Source: Bacilli bacterium (GTDB taxonomy: Bacteria > Bacillota > Bacilli > Bacillales > Amphibacillaceae). From it: 36,614 nt of DNA. The position numbers and the translations under genes are program-made. Numbering within the stretch: position 1 is the stretch's first letter; each line of letters begins with the position of its first letter. Of the stretch, positions 25,585-35,932 are shown in pieces. The stretch is taken from positions 1-36,614 of the forward strand of contig DUPD01000086.1 of the NCBI GenBank assembly GCA_012838505.1, read 5' to 3'. The notes under the pieces are model-generated. The model had not been told where the DNA came from and searched no databases. It saw nothing but the letters and a program-made list of their open reading frames with translations.

Positions 25585-25803
25585 TTATTTATAACGGTAC
25601 GTAATACGTCCTTTTGTTAAATCATATGGAGAAAGTTCAACCGTTACTTTGTCTCCCGGCAAAATACGAATAAAGTGCATCCGAATCTTACCTGAAACAT
25701 GAGCGAGTACGGTGTGACCATTCTCTAATTCCACTTTAAACATGGCGTTCGGTAATGTATCAATAACAGTACCTTCTACCTCAATTGCTTCTTCTTTCAC
25801 CAT
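25585..25803 (-). CDS. infA: Translation initiation factor IF-1
   Basis: A 72-residue OB-fold protein that sits in the A site during initiation with IF-2 and IF-3. It is nearly identical to Bacillus IF-1: [40 protein letters not shown] and ending [11 protein letters not shown] 25803 lies nine bases after GGGAG; a TTG directly before it is a less likely start. It follows the KOW gene by 36 bases. Confidence 0.97.
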   Translation of the reverse strand: MVKEEAIEVEGTVIDTLPNAMFKVELENGHTVLAHVSGKIRMHFIRILPGDKVTVELSPYDLTKGRITYRYK

Positions 25804-25839
25804 CAAGTTGATCTCCCTTCTTTAAATCAGTCACTTTTT

Positions 25840-26109
25840 TCATTGACAAACTTCGATATAGTTACGTAGCTTACCGTTTGTAACGCGACCAGTTGCTAGA
25901 AGGCTATTTTGAACCTCAGGAGAAATGAAGTGTGTTGGAATCATATGATTGATGTTATCCTTCGGTCGATCATACTTCCGTTTCTCTCCGTCTACAAGCA
26001 GTTGATTGTGACCATTAACAAAATTAATCATCACAAATTTTACTGCTTTTCGTCCTTGTAATATCGCTAGTGTTTGATTTACATTTGGACGTGACTCCAT
26101 GTCATTCAA
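25840..26109 (-). CDS. KOW/L14e-like RNA-binding protein (YbzG-like)
   Basis: An 89-residue small basic protein. It resembles the KOW-domain, L14e-like proteins encoded just before infA in Bacillaceae (B. subtilis YbzG region): an N-terminal QTLAILQGRKAVKFVM, a central LLVDGEKRKYDRPKDNINH segment and the C-terminal SPEVQNSLLATGRVTNGKLR. RNA or ribosome binding is presumed. AAGGTG sits seven bases before a TTG at 26109; an ATG at 26100 would give the shorter MESRPNV start usual in relatives. A three-codon reading frame (ATG 26113) overlaps this start region. It is the first gene after a sigma-A promoter. Confidence 0.82.
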   Translation of the reverse strand: MNDMESRPNVNQTLAILQGRKAVKFVMINFVNGHNQLLVDGEKRKYDRPKDNINHMIPTHFISPEVQNSLLATGRVTNGKLRNYIEVCQ

Positions 26110-26177
26110 ACATGTTCACCTTCATTTAGACTTTTGTTTCTGAATCATATTTTTAAAATATGCTTTAACAAAGTTTA

Positions 26178-26206
26178 ATTTTACCATATTTAGCCGTCAA
26201 AATCAA
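26178..26206 (-). promoter_or_regulatory. Sigma-A promoter upstream of the KOW-infA-rpsM genes
   Basis: TTGATT (26201-26206), 17 bases, TAAAAT (26178-26183) on the minus strand, with an extended -10 TGG before it. It lies in the 211-base gap left between adk and the KOW gene, where map is expected in Bacillus. Confidence 0.7.
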
Positions 26207-26320
26207 TTGATCTACCGGCGAAATCACGCGTCCGGTCTACTCGATATGGTAAACGTGCTATATCGTTAGTAAAATGACTGACGTCTATTTACATCGAATC
26301 ATTTACTGAACTAAATTGAT

Positions 26321-26998
<678 letters not shown>

Positions 26999-27022
26999 TC
27001 AGTAAAGTATGAACTTTACTGT

Positions 27023-28315
27023 TTACTTTATAAATCCTTTATAGTGACGTTTTACTAACTGACTTTCTAATTGCTTCATCGTTTGGAGAGCGACTCCAAC
27101 GACAATGAGTATACTTGTTCCACCGATTTGAATCGATTGTGGTAAGTTTGCTACTCGACCAATGAAGATTGGTAGTACAGCAACAGCAGCTAAGAATAGT
27201 GCACCTACAAAAGTTAAGCGATACAATACAACTGTTAAATATCTCTCTGTTCTCTTACCTGGGCGAATTCCCGGGATGTAGCCACCTTGTTTCTTTAAGT
27301 TATCTGCCATTTGCTCAGGGTTTGACTGAACAAATGTATAGAAGTATGAGAATGCAATAATTAGAACAACATAAATGATCATTCCAATTGGTTGAGTATA
27401 ATCGAAAATCGACTCAACTGTGTTCGCAAAGTTACCATCAAAGAAACTAGCAATTGTCCTTGGTGCCATAATAAATGACACAGAGAAGATAACTGGAATA
27501 ACTCCAGCAGTGTTTACTTTCAATGGTAAGTGTGTCGATTGACCACCAACCATCGAACGATTAACCATTCGTTTAGCGTATTGAATAGGAATTTTGCGGT
27601 CCGCTTGTTGGATAAAAATAACTCCAACCGTAACCCCTAGCACAACTAAAGCAATCAGTGCAACAATAACGACGTTAATAAATAGTTCCTCACCAACGTG
27701 AGCACCGAAGTATTGTTCGAACAATTGATTCATTGTGTTAGGAACTGCAGCTACAATACCTGCAAAGATAATAATTGAAATTCCATTTCCTACTCCATGT
27801 GCTGTAATTTGTTCACCGAGCCACATCAAAAAGGCAGTTCCCGCTGTTAATACGATGGCAATAATCATAAACTTGGCTGCACTTGGATCGCTAATCAATC
27901 CTCCACCTGTCATCGCATTAAAACCGATTGCCATTGCAATAGCTTGAATAAATGCTAGGAAGATGGTTGCATAACGTGTCACTTGTGCAAGCTTACGTCG
28001 GCCCATCTCACCTTGGTCTTTCCACTCAGTAAACTTAGGAACGATATCCATTTGTAATAACTGCATAATAATTGACGCAGTAATATATGGCATGATTCCC
28101 ATAGCTAAAATGGAGAAGTTTTGTAACGCACCGCCACCAAACGTATTTAGAAAACCAAATACATTTTGTTCATTCATAAACCCTATTGCCATTCGATCTG
28201 TAAATGGAACAGGTATAAATGTACCTATTCGGAAAACAATTAGCATAAGTAGTGTGAAGATAATCTTCTTTCTAATTTCCTTCACACGAAAAAAATTGGA
28301 GATTGTCTGGAACAT
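27023..28315 (-). CDS. secY: Preprotein translocase subunit SecY
   Basis: A 430-residue integral membrane protein with ten membrane segments, the channel of the Sec system (with SecE, SecG and SecA). Landmarks are the start FQTISNFFRVKEIRKKI, the plug region NTFGGGALQNFSILAMGIMP and the cytoplasmic loop GGYIPGIRPGKRTERYL. Its ATG shares a base with the rplO stop (TAATG), so translation is coupled to L15. adk follows. Confidence 0.98.
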   Translation of the reverse strand: MFQTISNFFRVKEIRKKIIFTLLMLIVFRIGTFIPVPFTDRMAIGFMNEQNVFGFLNTFGGGALQNFSILAMGIMPYITASIIMQLLQMDIVPKFTEWKDQGEMGRRKLAQVTRYATIFLAFIQAIAMAIGFNAMTGGGLISDPSAAKFMIIAIVLTAGTAFLMWLGEQITAHGVGNGISIIIFAGIVAAVPNTMNQLFEQYFGAHVGEELFINVVIVALIALVVLGVTVGVIFIQQADRKIPIQYAKRMVNRSMVGGQSTHLPLKVNTAGVIPVIFSVSFIMAPRTIASFFDGNFANTVESIFDYTQPIGMIIYVVLIIAFSYFYTFVQSNPEQMADNLKKQGGYIPGIRPGKRTERYLTVVLYRLTFVGALFLAAVAVLPIFIGRVANLPQSIQIGGTSILIVVGVALQTMKQLESQLVKRHYKGFIK

Positions 28316-28752
28316 TAGATCACCTCAGTTTTACCGCCCGCGTTCTCGATTGCTTCTTTTGCTGAAGCAGAGAATTTGTGAGCTTTTACAGTAAGTTTCT
28401 TTTCAATCATACCATTTCCAAGAACTTTAATGCCAGCCTTTACTTTGCTTACTAAGCCTGTTTCAAGTAAAAGCTCAGGTGTTACTTCTGTACCTTCTTC
28501 AAATTTGTTCAATGCTGATAAGTTAACAATAGCAAATTCTTTACGGTTAATATTCGTAAAACCACGTTTTGGTAGTCGTTGGAATAAAGGTGTTTGACCA
28601 CCTTCAAAGCCTAAACGAACGCCACCACCTGTACGTGCATTTTGTCCTTTATGTCCTCGGCCTGATGTTTTACCATTGCCAGAAGACATCCCGCGCCCAA
28701 CGCGATTACGTTGTTTACGTGTTTGTGATGGTTTCAATTCATGAAGTTTCAT
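28315..28752 (-). CDS. rplO: 50S ribosomal protein L15
   Basis: A 145-residue L15, a late 50S assembly protein. The glycine-rich start [20 protein letters not shown], then [20 protein letters not shown], and the C-terminal globular part ending GKTEVI are of standard size. It follows rpmD by 29 bases with a GGAGG-type site before ATG 28752 and its TAA overlaps the secY ATG by one base. Confidence 0.97.
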   Translation of the reverse strand: MKLHELKPSQTRKQRNRVGRGMSSGNGKTSGRGHKGQNARTGGGVRLGFEGGQTPLFQRLPKRGFTNINRKEFAIVNLSALNKFEEGTEVTPELLLETGLVSKVKAGIKVLGNGMIEKKLTVKAHKFSASAKEAIENAGGKTEVI

Positions 28753-28781
28753 GCGAGCACCTCCTCTTTGCGCTATGATAA

Positions 28782-28964
28782 TTACAATTCTTTAACCGAT
28801 AATAAATGTGATACTTTATTGACGCTCCCTCTTAATGAAGGTGTATCTTCCCACACAACAGTTTGGTCAATCTTGTTTAGACCTAAAGCTTTAACCGTTT
28901 GTTTTTGAGTTTCTGTTCTACCTATAACACTGCGCACGAGGGTAATTTCTAACTTTTTAGCCAT
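28782..28964 (-). CDS. rpmD: 50S ribosomal protein L30
   Basis: A 60-residue short bacterial L30: [20 protein letters not shown], then [12 protein letters not shown] and the end [10 protein letters not shown]. It lies between rpsE (14 bases) and rplO in the spc operon, in the usual order. A GGAGG-type site precedes ATG 28964. Confidence 0.96.
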   Translation of the reverse strand: MAKKLEITLVRSVIGRTETQKQTVKALGLNKIDQTVVWEDTPSLRGSVNKVSHLLSVKEL

Positions 28965-28978
28965 TTTAAGTTCCCTCC

Positions 28979-29482
28979 TTATCCTAACAATTCATCGACT
29001 GTTTTGCCACGTAGTTTAGCTACTTCTTCTGCTGGTCTAAGTTCACTTAAACCTTTGATTGTTGCACGAACGACGTTGATTGGTGTGTTTGAACCTAATG
29101 ATTTAGATAAAATATCACCAATTCCAGCTAATTCAAGTACGGCACGAACTGGTCCACCAGCAATAACTCCTGTACCTTCTACAGCTGGTTTAATTAAAAT
29201 ACTTCCTGCACCAAAACGGCCAGTCACTTCATGTGGAACCGTTGTTCCTACAAGTGGTACTTTAATTAAGTTTTTCTTAGCATTATCAACTGCTTTTCTA
29301 ATTGCTTCTGGTACTTCTTGTGCCTTACCTGTACCTAATCCAACGTGTCCGTTTTTGTCTCCTACAACAACTAGTGCTGCAAATCGGAATGTACGTCCAC
29401 CTTTAGCAACTTTCGTTACACGATTAATCGTAACGACACGTTCTTCTAAATCTAATTTATTCGGATCGATTTCTAAACGCAA
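28979..29482 (-). CDS. rpsE: 30S ribosomal protein S5
   Basis: A 167-residue S5, involved in decoding fidelity. The double-stranded-RNA-binding N-terminal half has [20 protein letters not shown] and [20 protein letters not shown]; the C-terminal half has [28 protein letters not shown] and [13 protein letters not shown]. The start codon is TTG 29482, seven bases after AAGGAGGG, giving MRLEIDPNK in line with other Bacillus S5 proteins. It follows rplR by 21 bases. Confidence 0.97.
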   Translation of the reverse strand: MRLEIDPNKLDLEERVVTINRVTKVAKGGRTFRFAALVVVGDKNGHVGLGTGKAQEVPEAIRKAVDNAKKNLIKVPLVGTTVPHEVTGRFGAGSILIKPAVEGTGVIAGGPVRAVLELAGIGDILSKSLGSNTPINVVRATIKGLSELRPAEEVAKLRGKTVDELLG

Positions 29483-29503
29483 AATGTGTCCCTCCTTCTA
29501 TAA

Positions 29504-29866
29504 TTAAAATTCAAGACCTGCCTCACGGGCAGCATCTGCTAGAGCTTTCACACGGCCGTGATATAAGTATCCTCCACGATCGAATACTACTGTCTTATAG
29601 CCTTTATCTAATGCACGTTTTGCAATTAATTCTCCAACAAGTTTAGCTGCATCTGAATTTCCAGTTGTTTTTTCACTGTACTCTTTATCTACAGTTGATG
29701 CACTTGCTAAAGTTTTACCATTGATGTCATCAATTAATTGTGCGTAAATATGCTTACTTGAGCGGAAAACGTTTAAACGAGGACGTTCTTCTGTACCAAA
29801 TAAGTTTTTGCGGACACGTAAATGTCTTTTCTTACGAACAACATTTTTATCAAGTTTTCTGATCAT
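29504..29866 (-). CDS. rplR: 50S ribosomal protein L18
   Basis: A 120-residue L18, which binds 5S rRNA with L5. The basic N-terminal part [25 protein letters not shown] is followed by [20 protein letters not shown] and the end [20 protein letters not shown]. It is of normal length, between rplF (60 bases) and rpsE (21 bases). Confidence 0.97.
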   Translation of the reverse strand: MIRKLDKNVVRKKRHLRVRKNLFGTEERPRLNVFRSSKHIYAQLIDDINGKTLASASTVDKEYSEKTTGNSDAAKLVGELIAKRALDKGYKTVVFDRGGYLYHGRVKALADAAREAGLEF

Positions 29867-29926
29867 CTTGGTCTCTCCTTTCTGTCTCTAACTAAGCTTA
29901 CTTATCACCGTCAAGGTTAACTTGCT

Positions 29927-30463
29927 TTACTTAGCTGTTTTTCCTTCTTTACGACGTACATATTCACCTTCATAACGAATTCCTTTACCTTTGTAAGGTT
30001 CTGGCTTACGAATTGCACGAATTTTTGAACTTAAAGCACCAACTAGTTCTTTGTCAATTCCTTTAACAATGATCTTTGTGTTAGTTGGTACTTCAATCTC
30101 AATACCTTCTGGCTGTTCAATCTCTACTGGGTGAGAATATCCAGCGTTCACAACTAGTTTGTTACCTTGTTTTTGTGCACGGTAACCAACACCTTGAATT
30201 TCTAATGCTTTCTCGAACCCTTTAGAAACACCTTCAACCATGTTGAAGATTAAACTTCTAGTTGTACCGTGTAGAGATTTATTTAGCTTGCTATCATTCG
30301 GTCTTTCAACCGTCAATTCGTTACCTTCTACATTAATTTTCATATCCTCATGAAATTGCTGTGTTAATTCGCCTTTAGGGCCTTTAACAGTTAGCAAGTT
30401 GTTGTCATTTTTGACTTCAACGCCTTCAGGGATTTCAATAACCTTAAGACCAATACGTGACAT
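29927..30463 (-). CDS. rplF: 50S ribosomal protein L6
   Basis: A 178-residue L6 with two similar domains, near the GTPase centre of the 50S. Landmarks are [45 protein letters not shown] and the C-terminal motif [26 protein letters not shown] 30463 is chosen by family start (MSRIG) and ten-base spacing from AGGAGG; ATG 30469 lies only four bases from that site. Confidence 0.96.
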   Translation of the reverse strand: MSRIGLKVIEIPEGVEVKNDNNLLTVKGPKGELTQQFHEDMKINVEGNELTVERPNDSKLNKSLHGTTRSLIFNMVEGVSKGFEKALEIQGVGYRAQKQGNKLVVNAGYSHPVEIEQPEGIEIEVPTNTKIIVKGIDKELVGALSSKIRAIRKPEPYKGKGIRYEGEYVRRKEGKTAK

Positions 30464-30496
30464 TTGCATGGCACCTCCTATCTTAAAATAAATCTA

Positions 30497-30895
30497 TTAC
30501 CAAACGTATGCCAATACCTCGCCACCAACTGTTTGTTCGCGAGCTTCTTTATCTGAAAGGATTCCTTTAGATGTTGATATAATCGCAATACCTAAACCGT
30601 TAAGTACACGTGGTATTTCATCAGCTTTTACATATACACGTAGTCCTGGCTTACTAATTCTTTTCAGACCAGTAATTACATGTTGTTCATTTACACCATA
30701 CTTAAGGAAAACACGTAAAACACCTTGTTTATTGTCTTCAACGAATTCATAATCACGAATAAAGCCCTCGCGCTTTAAGATTTCAGCGATCTCCTTTTTA
30801 ACGTTAGATGCAGGAATCTCTAGCTTCTCATGGCGAGCCTTATTTGCATTACGAATACGTGTTAGCATATCTGCAATTGGATCTGTCATAACCAT
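30497..30895 (-). CDS. rpsH: 30S ribosomal protein S8
   Basis: A 132-residue S8, a primary binder of 16S rRNA helix 21 and, in E. coli, the translational repressor of the spc operon. It starts [16 protein letters not shown] as in B. subtilis and has [18 protein letters not shown] and the end [30 protein letters not shown] ten bases before ATG 30895 supports the longer start over ATG 30889. Confidence 0.97.
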   Translation of the reverse strand: MVMTDPIADMLTRIRNANKARHEKLEIPASNVKKEIAEILKREGFIRDYEFVEDNKQGVLRVFLKYGVNEQHVITGLKRISKPGLRVYVKADEIPRVLNGLGIAIISTSKGILSDKEAREQTVGGEVLAYVW

Positions 30896-30927
30896 TTATA
30901 AAATACCTCCTTTCCCTATTTCGGGGT

Positions 30928-31125
<198 letters not shown>

Positions 31126-31143
31126 TTATATTAGCTGTCAGGC

Positions 31144-31683
31144 TTATTTTTGGAAAGGCATGCCTAGTTGAGTTAATAGTTCACGAGCTTCTTCGTCAGT
31201 GTTAGCTGTTGTAACAATAACGATGTCTAATCCGCGAACTTTACTTACTAAGTCATAGTCTACTTCCGGGAAAATCAATTGTTCTTTTATACCTAACGTG
31301 TAATTGCCACGACCATCAAATGCTTTATTTGAAATACCACGAAAATCTCGTACACGTGGAAGTGATACATGAATTAATTTTTGTAAGAATTCATACATGC
31401 GCTCCCCACGAAGGGTTACTTTCGCACCGATTGGCATGCCCTCACGCAAACGGAAACCTGCAATTGACTTTCTTGCTCTTGTGATTAAAGGTTTTTGACC
31501 TGAAATCAAGCCGAGTTCTTCTACCGCACTATCTAAAACTTTTGCGTTTTGAACGGCATCACCTACACCCATATTAATAACGATTTTTTCAACTTTAGGT
31601 GCTTGCATTACTGAATCATAATTAAATTTTTCTACTAATGATTTAACGATTTCTTCATTATATTTTACTTTCAACTCGTTCAT
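31144..31683 (-). CDS. rplE: 50S ribosomal protein L5
   Basis: A 179-residue L5, which binds 5S rRNA and forms the bridge to S13. Landmarks are [56 protein letters not shown] and [18 protein letters not shown]. It is full length and lies after rplX by 28 bases. ATG 31683 follows a GGAGG-type site. Confidence 0.97.
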   Translation of the reverse strand: MNELKVKYNEEIVKSLVEKFNYDSVMQAPKVEKIVINMGVGDAVQNAKVLDSAVEELGLISGQKPLITRARKSIAGFRLREGMPIGAKVTLRGERMYEFLQKLIHVSLPRVRDFRGISNKAFDGRGNYTLGIKEQLIFPEVDYDLVSKVRGLDIVIVTTANTDEEARELLTQLGMPFQK

Positions 31684-31711
31684 CTGAGTAGCCCTCCTTT
31701 CATCGCTAAGA

Positions 31712-32020
31712 TTAATCTAATGCTTCTCCGGACTTTTTAGCGATACGAACTTTCTTTCCATCACGAACTTCATATCCTACGCGAGTTGGTTCACCAGTCT
31801 TCGGATCAATTGGTAATACATTAGAAACATGAATTGGTGCTTCTTGTTCAAGAATTCCACCTTGTGGATTATCTTGAGAAGGTTTTTGGTGTTTCTTAAC
31901 GATATTTACACCTTCAACAAGAACACGTTCTTTTTTAGGATAAACAGCAAGAATTTTGCCCTCTTTACCTTTATCTTTACCTGTTAATACTTTAACTTTG
32001 TCACCTTTTTTTACATGCAT
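31712..32020 (-). CDS. rplX: 50S ribosomal protein L24
   Basis: A 102-residue L24 with a KOW motif ([20 protein letters not shown]), an initiator of 50S assembly. [20 protein letters not shown] and the tail [11 protein letters not shown]-like end ([12 protein letters not shown]) fit Bacillus. It lies 67 bases after rplN, a somewhat wide gap with no clear structure, and ATG 32020 follows a GGAGGTG site. Confidence 0.97.
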   Translation of the reverse strand: MHVKKGDKVKVLTGKDKGKEGKILAVYPKKERVLVEGVNIVKKHQKPSQDNPQGGILEQEAPIHVSNVLPIDPKTGEPTRVGYEVRDGKKVRIAKKSGEALD

Positions 32021-32087
32021 GCTCGACGCACCTCCTTACAAGGCTTCCATTAAAATCTGATTGTTTTAAGCTTTTCTCGCTTAAAAA

Positions 32088-32456
32088 TTATAATACCTCT
32101 GGTGCTAATGAAATGATTTTCATAAACTTAGCATCACGTAGTTCACGTGCTACTGGTCCAAAGATACGTGTCCCTCTAGGACTTTTATCTTCACGGATAA
32201 TGACCGCTGCATTTTCATCAAAACGGATATATGATCCATCTGTACGACGAACGCCTGTCTTTGTTCGTACAATAACAGCTCTTACAACTTCACCTTTCTT
32301 GACAACGCCACCAGGTGTTGCTTGTTTCACTGAACAAACGATCACATCACCAATGTTAGCAGTTTTTCGTCCACTTCCGCCCAAAACTTTAATTGTTTGA
32401 ACTTCACGTGCACCTGAGTTATCTGCTACTTTTAAATAACTTTCTTGCTGAATCAT
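32088..32456 (-). CDS. rplN: 50S ribosomal protein L14
   Basis: A 122-residue L14 at the subunit interface, forming bridges with 16S rRNA and binding the silencing factor RsfS. Landmarks are [59 protein letters not shown] and the end [11 protein letters not shown]. The first gene-order partner is rpsQ (54 bases upstream). Confidence 0.98.
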   Translation of the reverse strand: MIQQESYLKVADNSGAREVQTIKVLGGSGRKTANIGDVIVCSVKQATPGGVVKKGEVVRAVIVRTKTGVRRTDGSYIRFDENAAVIIREDKSPRGTRIFGPVARELRDAKFMKIISLAPEVL

Positions 32457-32510
32457 ACCGATGTTACCTCCCTTCGGAATCTAACCCGAGCGAACTTTTA
32501 CAATAAATTT

Positions 32511-32774
32511 TTAGACAATAACTGCTTCTTCGACGATTTCAAGCAATCTAAATCTTTTTGTCTTAGATAATGGACGTACTTCCATAATCTTAACGATATC
32601 ACCGATTTTAGCTTGGTTATTCTCGTCATGAGTTTTAAACTTCTTCGTATATTTAACACGCTTTCCGTACAATGGATGGAACTTGTATGTTTCCACGACT
32701 ACAGTAATCGTTTTGTCCATTTTATCTGAAAAAACGCGTCCAGTGTATACTTTACGATCATTACGTTCTGTCAT
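32511..32774 (-). CDS. rpsQ: 30S ribosomal protein S17
   Basis: An 87-residue OB-fold protein, early binder of the 16S 5' domain. [40 protein letters not shown], and [20 protein letters not shown] are standard. It lies between rpmC (25 bases) and rplN, with a GGAGG-type site before ATG 32774. Confidence 0.97.
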   Translation of the reverse strand: MTERNDRKVYTGRVFSDKMDKTITVVVETYKFHPLYGKRVKYTKKFKTHDENNQAKIGDIVKIMEVRPLSKTKRFRLLEIVEEAVIV

Positions 32775-32799
32775 TTGAGGCTAACCTCCTCTCTAAATT

Positions 32800-33000
32800 C
32801 TAGTTATTAACACTAAGCTCTCTTTCACGAGCAACAGTTTTTAACCGAGCAATAGATTTGCGTACTTCACGTAAACGTGCAGTGTTTTCTAATTGTCCAG
32901 TTGCTAGCTGAAAACGTAAGTTGAAAAGCTCTTCTTTTAATGATTGTACATTTTGTTCAATTTCGGCAGTGGTTAGTTCTCTAATTTCATTAGCCTTCAT
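32800..33000 (-). CDS. rpmC: 50S ribosomal protein L29
   Basis: A 66-residue helical hairpin protein near the exit tunnel, part of the docking site for trigger factor and SRP with L23. [40 protein letters not shown] and [11 protein letters not shown] are family segments. ATG 33000 is the family start and overlaps the end of rplP by 11 bases; an extended reading to 33024 is unlikely. Confidence 0.96.
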   Translation of the reverse strand: MKANEIRELTTAEIEQNVQSLKEELFNLRFQLATGQLENTARLREVRKSIARLKTVARERELSVNN

Positions 33001-33424
33001 TGATTTCACCACCAATTTCTTCACGTTTTACAAATTTAGTTTTAATCGGGAGTTTGTGAGCAGCTAAACGAAGTGCTTCACGTGCGATTTCTTCTGAAAC
33101 GCCCCCAACTTCAAAGAGTACTTTACCTGGTTTTACTACGGCTACCCAGCCTTCAGGAGCACCTTTACCAGATCCCATTCGAACTTCTAATGGTTTCTTT
33201 GTGAATGGCATATCTGGGAAGATTTTGATCCAGACCTTTCCACCACGTTTCATATAACGAGTCATTGCAATACGTGCAGACTCAATTTGACGACTTGTGA
33301 TCCATGCAGGTTCAACAGCTTTTAGTCCATAATCACCAAATGCTACTTCTGTTCCACCTTTTGCTTTACCATCTAAATGTCTTCTGTGTTGCTTACGATA
33401 CTTAACGCGTTTAGGCATTAACAT
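32990..33424 (-). CDS. rplP: 50S ribosomal protein L16
   Basis: A 144-residue L16 in the A-site tRNA region of the 50S, essential for the peptidyl transferase centre. It starts [20 protein letters not shown] and has [40 protein letters not shown] and [23 protein letters not shown] 33424 fits the Bacillus start MLLPKR. Its end overlaps rpmC. Confidence 0.97.
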   Translation of the reverse strand: MLMPKRVKYRKQHRRHLDGKAKGGTEVAFGDYGLKAVEPAWITSRQIESARIAMTRYMKRGGKVWIKIFPDMPFTKKPLEVRMGSGKGAPEGWVAVVKPGKVLFEVGGVSEEIAREALRLAAHKLPIKTKFVKREEIGGEINEG

Positions 33425-33442
33425 AAGTTGTGCCCCCTTCCT

Positions 33443-34084
33443 TTATTTATTATTTTTAGTTGGAAGGACTTCACCACGATAAATCCACACTTTAACACCT
33501 AATTTACCGAATGTTGTATCTGCTTCTGCGTGCGCATAATCGATATCTGCACGGAGTGTGTGTAGTGGTACTGTTCCTTCACTATAGCTTTCTGAACGAG
33601 CCATATCTGCACCATTTAGACGGCCAGATACTTGCGTACGGATTCCTTTAGCTCCTGCTCTCATTGCACGTTGGATAACTTGCTTCTGAGCGCGTCGGAA
33701 TGAAATACGGCTTTCTAATTGGCGAGCAATATTCTCTGCAACTAACTTTGCATCGATATCAGGTCGCTTAATTTCAACGATATTAATATGAACTTTCTTA
33801 CCTGTTAGTTCATTTAATGCTTTACGTAGTGCTTCAACTTCTGAACCACCTCTACCGATAACCATACCTGGTTTACCCGTTGAAATTAAAATGTTAACAC
33901 GATTTGCTGCACGCTCAATTTCTACTTTAGAAACTGCAGCATCTTTTAATCGTTCTTCAATATATTCACGAATCTTAATATCTTCATGTAATAGATCTGC
34001 ATAATCTTTGCCAGCATACCATCTTGATTCCCAATCACGGATGACGCCAACTCGAAAACCTATTGGATTAACTTTTTGACCCAC
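33443..34084 (-). CDS. rpsC: 30S ribosomal protein S3
   Basis: A 213-residue S3 at the mRNA entry channel. The KH domain carries [20 protein letters not shown], and the C-terminal domain [40 protein letters not shown] and [15 protein letters not shown]. It starts at GTG 34084 ([13 protein letters not shown]), three bases after the rplV stop, so the two are probably translationally coupled. Confidence 0.97.
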   Translation of the reverse strand: MGQKVNPIGFRVGVIRDWESRWYAGKDYADLLHEDIKIREYIEERLKDAAVSKVEIERAANRVNILISTGKPGMVIGRGGSEVEALRKALNELTGKKVHINIVEIKRPDIDAKLVAENIARQLESRISFRRAQKQVIQRAMRAGAKGIRTQVSGRLNGADMARSESYSEGTVPLHTLRADIDYAHAEADTTFGKLGVKVWIYRGEVLPTKNNK

Positions 34085-34087
34085 AGA

Positions 34088-34429
34088 TTATCCCTCCTTC
34101 TTTTCTGATACGACCACTGTAATGTGGCTAGTTCTTTTATTAATTTGACTTGCACGACCTTGCGCGCGTGGACGGAATCTTTTCAGTGTCACACCTTCAT
34201 TTACGTAAGCTTCAGACACGTAAAGATTCTCAATATCCATGTCATAATTGTGTTCTGCGTTTGCGATCGCAGAGTTTAATACTTTTTCAACAACAGCGCT
34301 AGCGCCACGTTGTGTATGTTTTAAAATAGCAATTGCTTCTCCAACGTTTTTACCTCGAATTAAATCAACGACCAGTCGAACTTTGCGAGGAGCAATTCTA
34401 ATAGTTTTTGCAACAGCTTTTGCTTGCAT
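34088..34429 (-). CDS. rplV: 50S ribosomal protein L22
   Basis: A 113-residue L22 whose long loop lines the exit tunnel, a site of macrolide resistance changes. [33 protein letters not shown] and the loop region [20 protein letters not shown] are standard; no unusual change is evident in the loop. ATG 34429 lies eight bases after GAGGAGG; a TTG just upstream is less likely. Confidence 0.97.
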   Translation of the reverse strand: MQAKAVAKTIRIAPRKVRLVVDLIRGKNVGEAIAILKHTQRGASAVVEKVLNSAIANAEHNYDMDIENLYVSEAYVNEGVTLKRFRPRAQGRASQINKRTSHITVVVSEKKEG

Positions 34430-34449
34430 CAAGAGCGCCTCCTCTCATA

Positions 34450-34728
34450 TTAACGTTTAGTATTCTTATCATCGCCTGAGTGTCCTTTGAATAGACGCGT
34501 CGGTGAAAATTCTCCTAACTTGTGTCCTACCATATCTTCTGTAATATAAACTGGCACATGTTTGCGGCCATCATAGACGGCTATCGTATGGCCAACAAAA
34601 TTAGGGAAAATTGTAGAACGACGTGACCATGTTTTAACGACTTGTTTCTTGTTTTCTTCGTTTAACAGCTCAACTTTTTTCATTAAGTGTTCGTCTACGA
34701 AAGGTCCCTTTTTTAAACTACGACCCAT
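34450..34728 (-). CDS. rpsS: 30S ribosomal protein S19
   Basis: A 92-residue S19 of the 30S head, contacting S13 and the A-site tRNA region. [40 protein letters not shown] and [19 protein letters not shown] are conserved. A structured 57-base gap (hairpin 34747-34782) separates it from rplB; GGAGGAGG precedes ATG 34728. Confidence 0.97.
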   Translation of the reverse strand: MGRSLKKGPFVDEHLMKKVELLNEENKKQVVKTWSRRSTIFPNFVGHTIAVYDGRKHVPVYITEDMVGHKLGEFSPTRLFKGHSGDDKNTKR

Positions 34729-34746
34729 ACATTAACCTCCTCCCGT

Positions 34747-34782
34747 GATTGTCGGACGGGTTCAATTACCCGCCTTACAATC
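34747..34782 (-). other. Hairpin in the rplB-rpsS gap
   Basis: On the minus strand GATTGT, two unpaired bases, GGCGGGT, loop AATTGA, ACCCGTC, two unpaired bases, ACAATC. This gives a two-part stem of 6 and 7 pairs (one G-U) with a symmetric internal loop. It starts 3 bases after the rplB stop and ends just before the rpsS ribosome site. It has no T run, so it is not a terminator. It might tune rpsS translation or mRNA stability; inferred from position only. Confidence 0.5.
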
Positions 34783-34785
34783 GGA

Positions 34786-35616
34786 TTATTTTTTACGTGA
34801 ACGTACAATATATTTATTTGATGCTTTATTGCGCTTGCGTGTTTTCAAGCCAAGTGTCGGTTTACCCCATGGTGATACAGGTGATTTACGGCCGATTGGC
34901 GCGCGTCCTTCCCCACCACCGTGTGGGTGATCGACTGGGTTCATAACCGAACCACGAACAGTTGGGCGAATACCCTTCCAGCGTGAACGTCCAGCTTTAC
35001 CTGAGCGAATCAATTCATTTTCAATATTTCCAACTTGACCAATTGTTGCACGGCAAGTTGATAGAATTAAACGAACTTCACCTGAAGCTAAGCGTACAAG
35101 AACATATTTCTCTTCACGACCTAGAATTTGTGCTTCAGCGCCTGCAGAGCGAGCTAATTGTCCACCTCTACCTGGCTTTAATTCAATATTATGAATTGTC
35201 GTACCGACTGGAATATTTTTGAGTGGTAATGCATTACCAACTTTAATATCTGCATCTTCACCTGAGAAAATTTCTTGTCCTACTTGAAGACCTTTTGGTG
35301 CTAAAATATAACGTTTTTCTCCATCAGCATAATTGATTAATGCAATATTAGCTGTACGGTTCGGATCATATTCTATAGTAGCAACGCGACCTGGTATGCC
35401 GTCTTTGTTACGTTTGAAATCGATCACGCGGTATTGACGCTTATGGCCACCACCTTGATGACGAACTGTGATTCTACCTTGGTTGTTACGACCTGCTTGT
35501 TTTTTAATTGGTTCTAATAACGACTTCTCTGGTTTGTCAGTTGTAATTTCACTGAACGTTAGACCAGACATATTACGTCTACCATTAGAAGTTGCTTTAT
35601 ACTTCTTAATCGCCAT
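34786..35616 (-). CDS. rplB: 50S ribosomal protein L2
   Basis: A 276-residue L2, close to the peptidyl transferase centre. [60 protein letters not shown] and the universally conserved [20 protein letters not shown] (with the key histidine) are all visible. It follows rplW by 22 bases. It is full length with the basic tail [10 protein letters not shown]. Confidence 0.98.
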   Translation of the reverse strand: MAIKKYKATSNGRRNMSGLTFSEITTDKPEKSLLEPIKKQAGRNNQGRITVRHQGGGHKRQYRVIDFKRNKDGIPGRVATIEYDPNRTANIALINYADGEKRYILAPKGLQVGQEIFSGEDADIKVGNALPLKNIPVGTTIHNIELKPGRGGQLARSAGAEAQILGREEKYVLVRLASGEVRLILSTCRATIGQVGNIENELIRSGKAGRSRWKGIRPTVRGSVMNPVDHPHGGGEGRAPIGRKSPVSPWGKPTLGLKTRKRNKASNKYIVRSRKK

Positions 35617-35638
35617 CTCTTTTCCCTCCTTTTATAAC

Positions 35639-35932
35639 TTAGTCAATGCTTTCAAAGAAATCGAGTTCTTTACTATCTTCTGATAACTGCACAATAGCTT
35701 TCTTACGATCTGGACGGTAACCACTGTGACGGCCCATACGCTTGAACTTGCCTTTAATGTTTGCAGTATTTACTTTAACAACTTTCACACCAAAAACTTC
35801 TTCAACTGCTGTTTTAATTTCAGACTTGTTGGCAGTTTTAGTAACTTCGAACGTGTACTTTTTATCTGCCATAAGTTCTGCAGTGTTTTCAGTGATGATT
35901 GGGCGCTTAATAATATCACGAGAGTCTTTCAT
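35639..35932 (-). CDS. rplW: 50S ribosomal protein L23
   Basis: A 97-residue L23 at the exit of the peptide tunnel, the main dock for trigger factor and [43 protein letters not shown] and [20 protein letters not shown] are standard. Its ATG shares one base with the rplD stop (TAATG), so the two are translationally coupled. Confidence 0.97.
   Translation of the reverse strand: MKDSRDIIKRPIITENTAELMADKKYTFEVTKTANKSEIKTAVEEVFGVKVVKVNTANIKGKFKRMGRHSGYRPDRKKAIVQLSEDSKELDFFESID

Noticed and set aside
29004-29507. 167-codon open frame antisense to rpsE
   Set aside because: It is a mirror of a highly conserved gene, with no ribosome site and Ser/Thr/Pro-rich nonsense composition.
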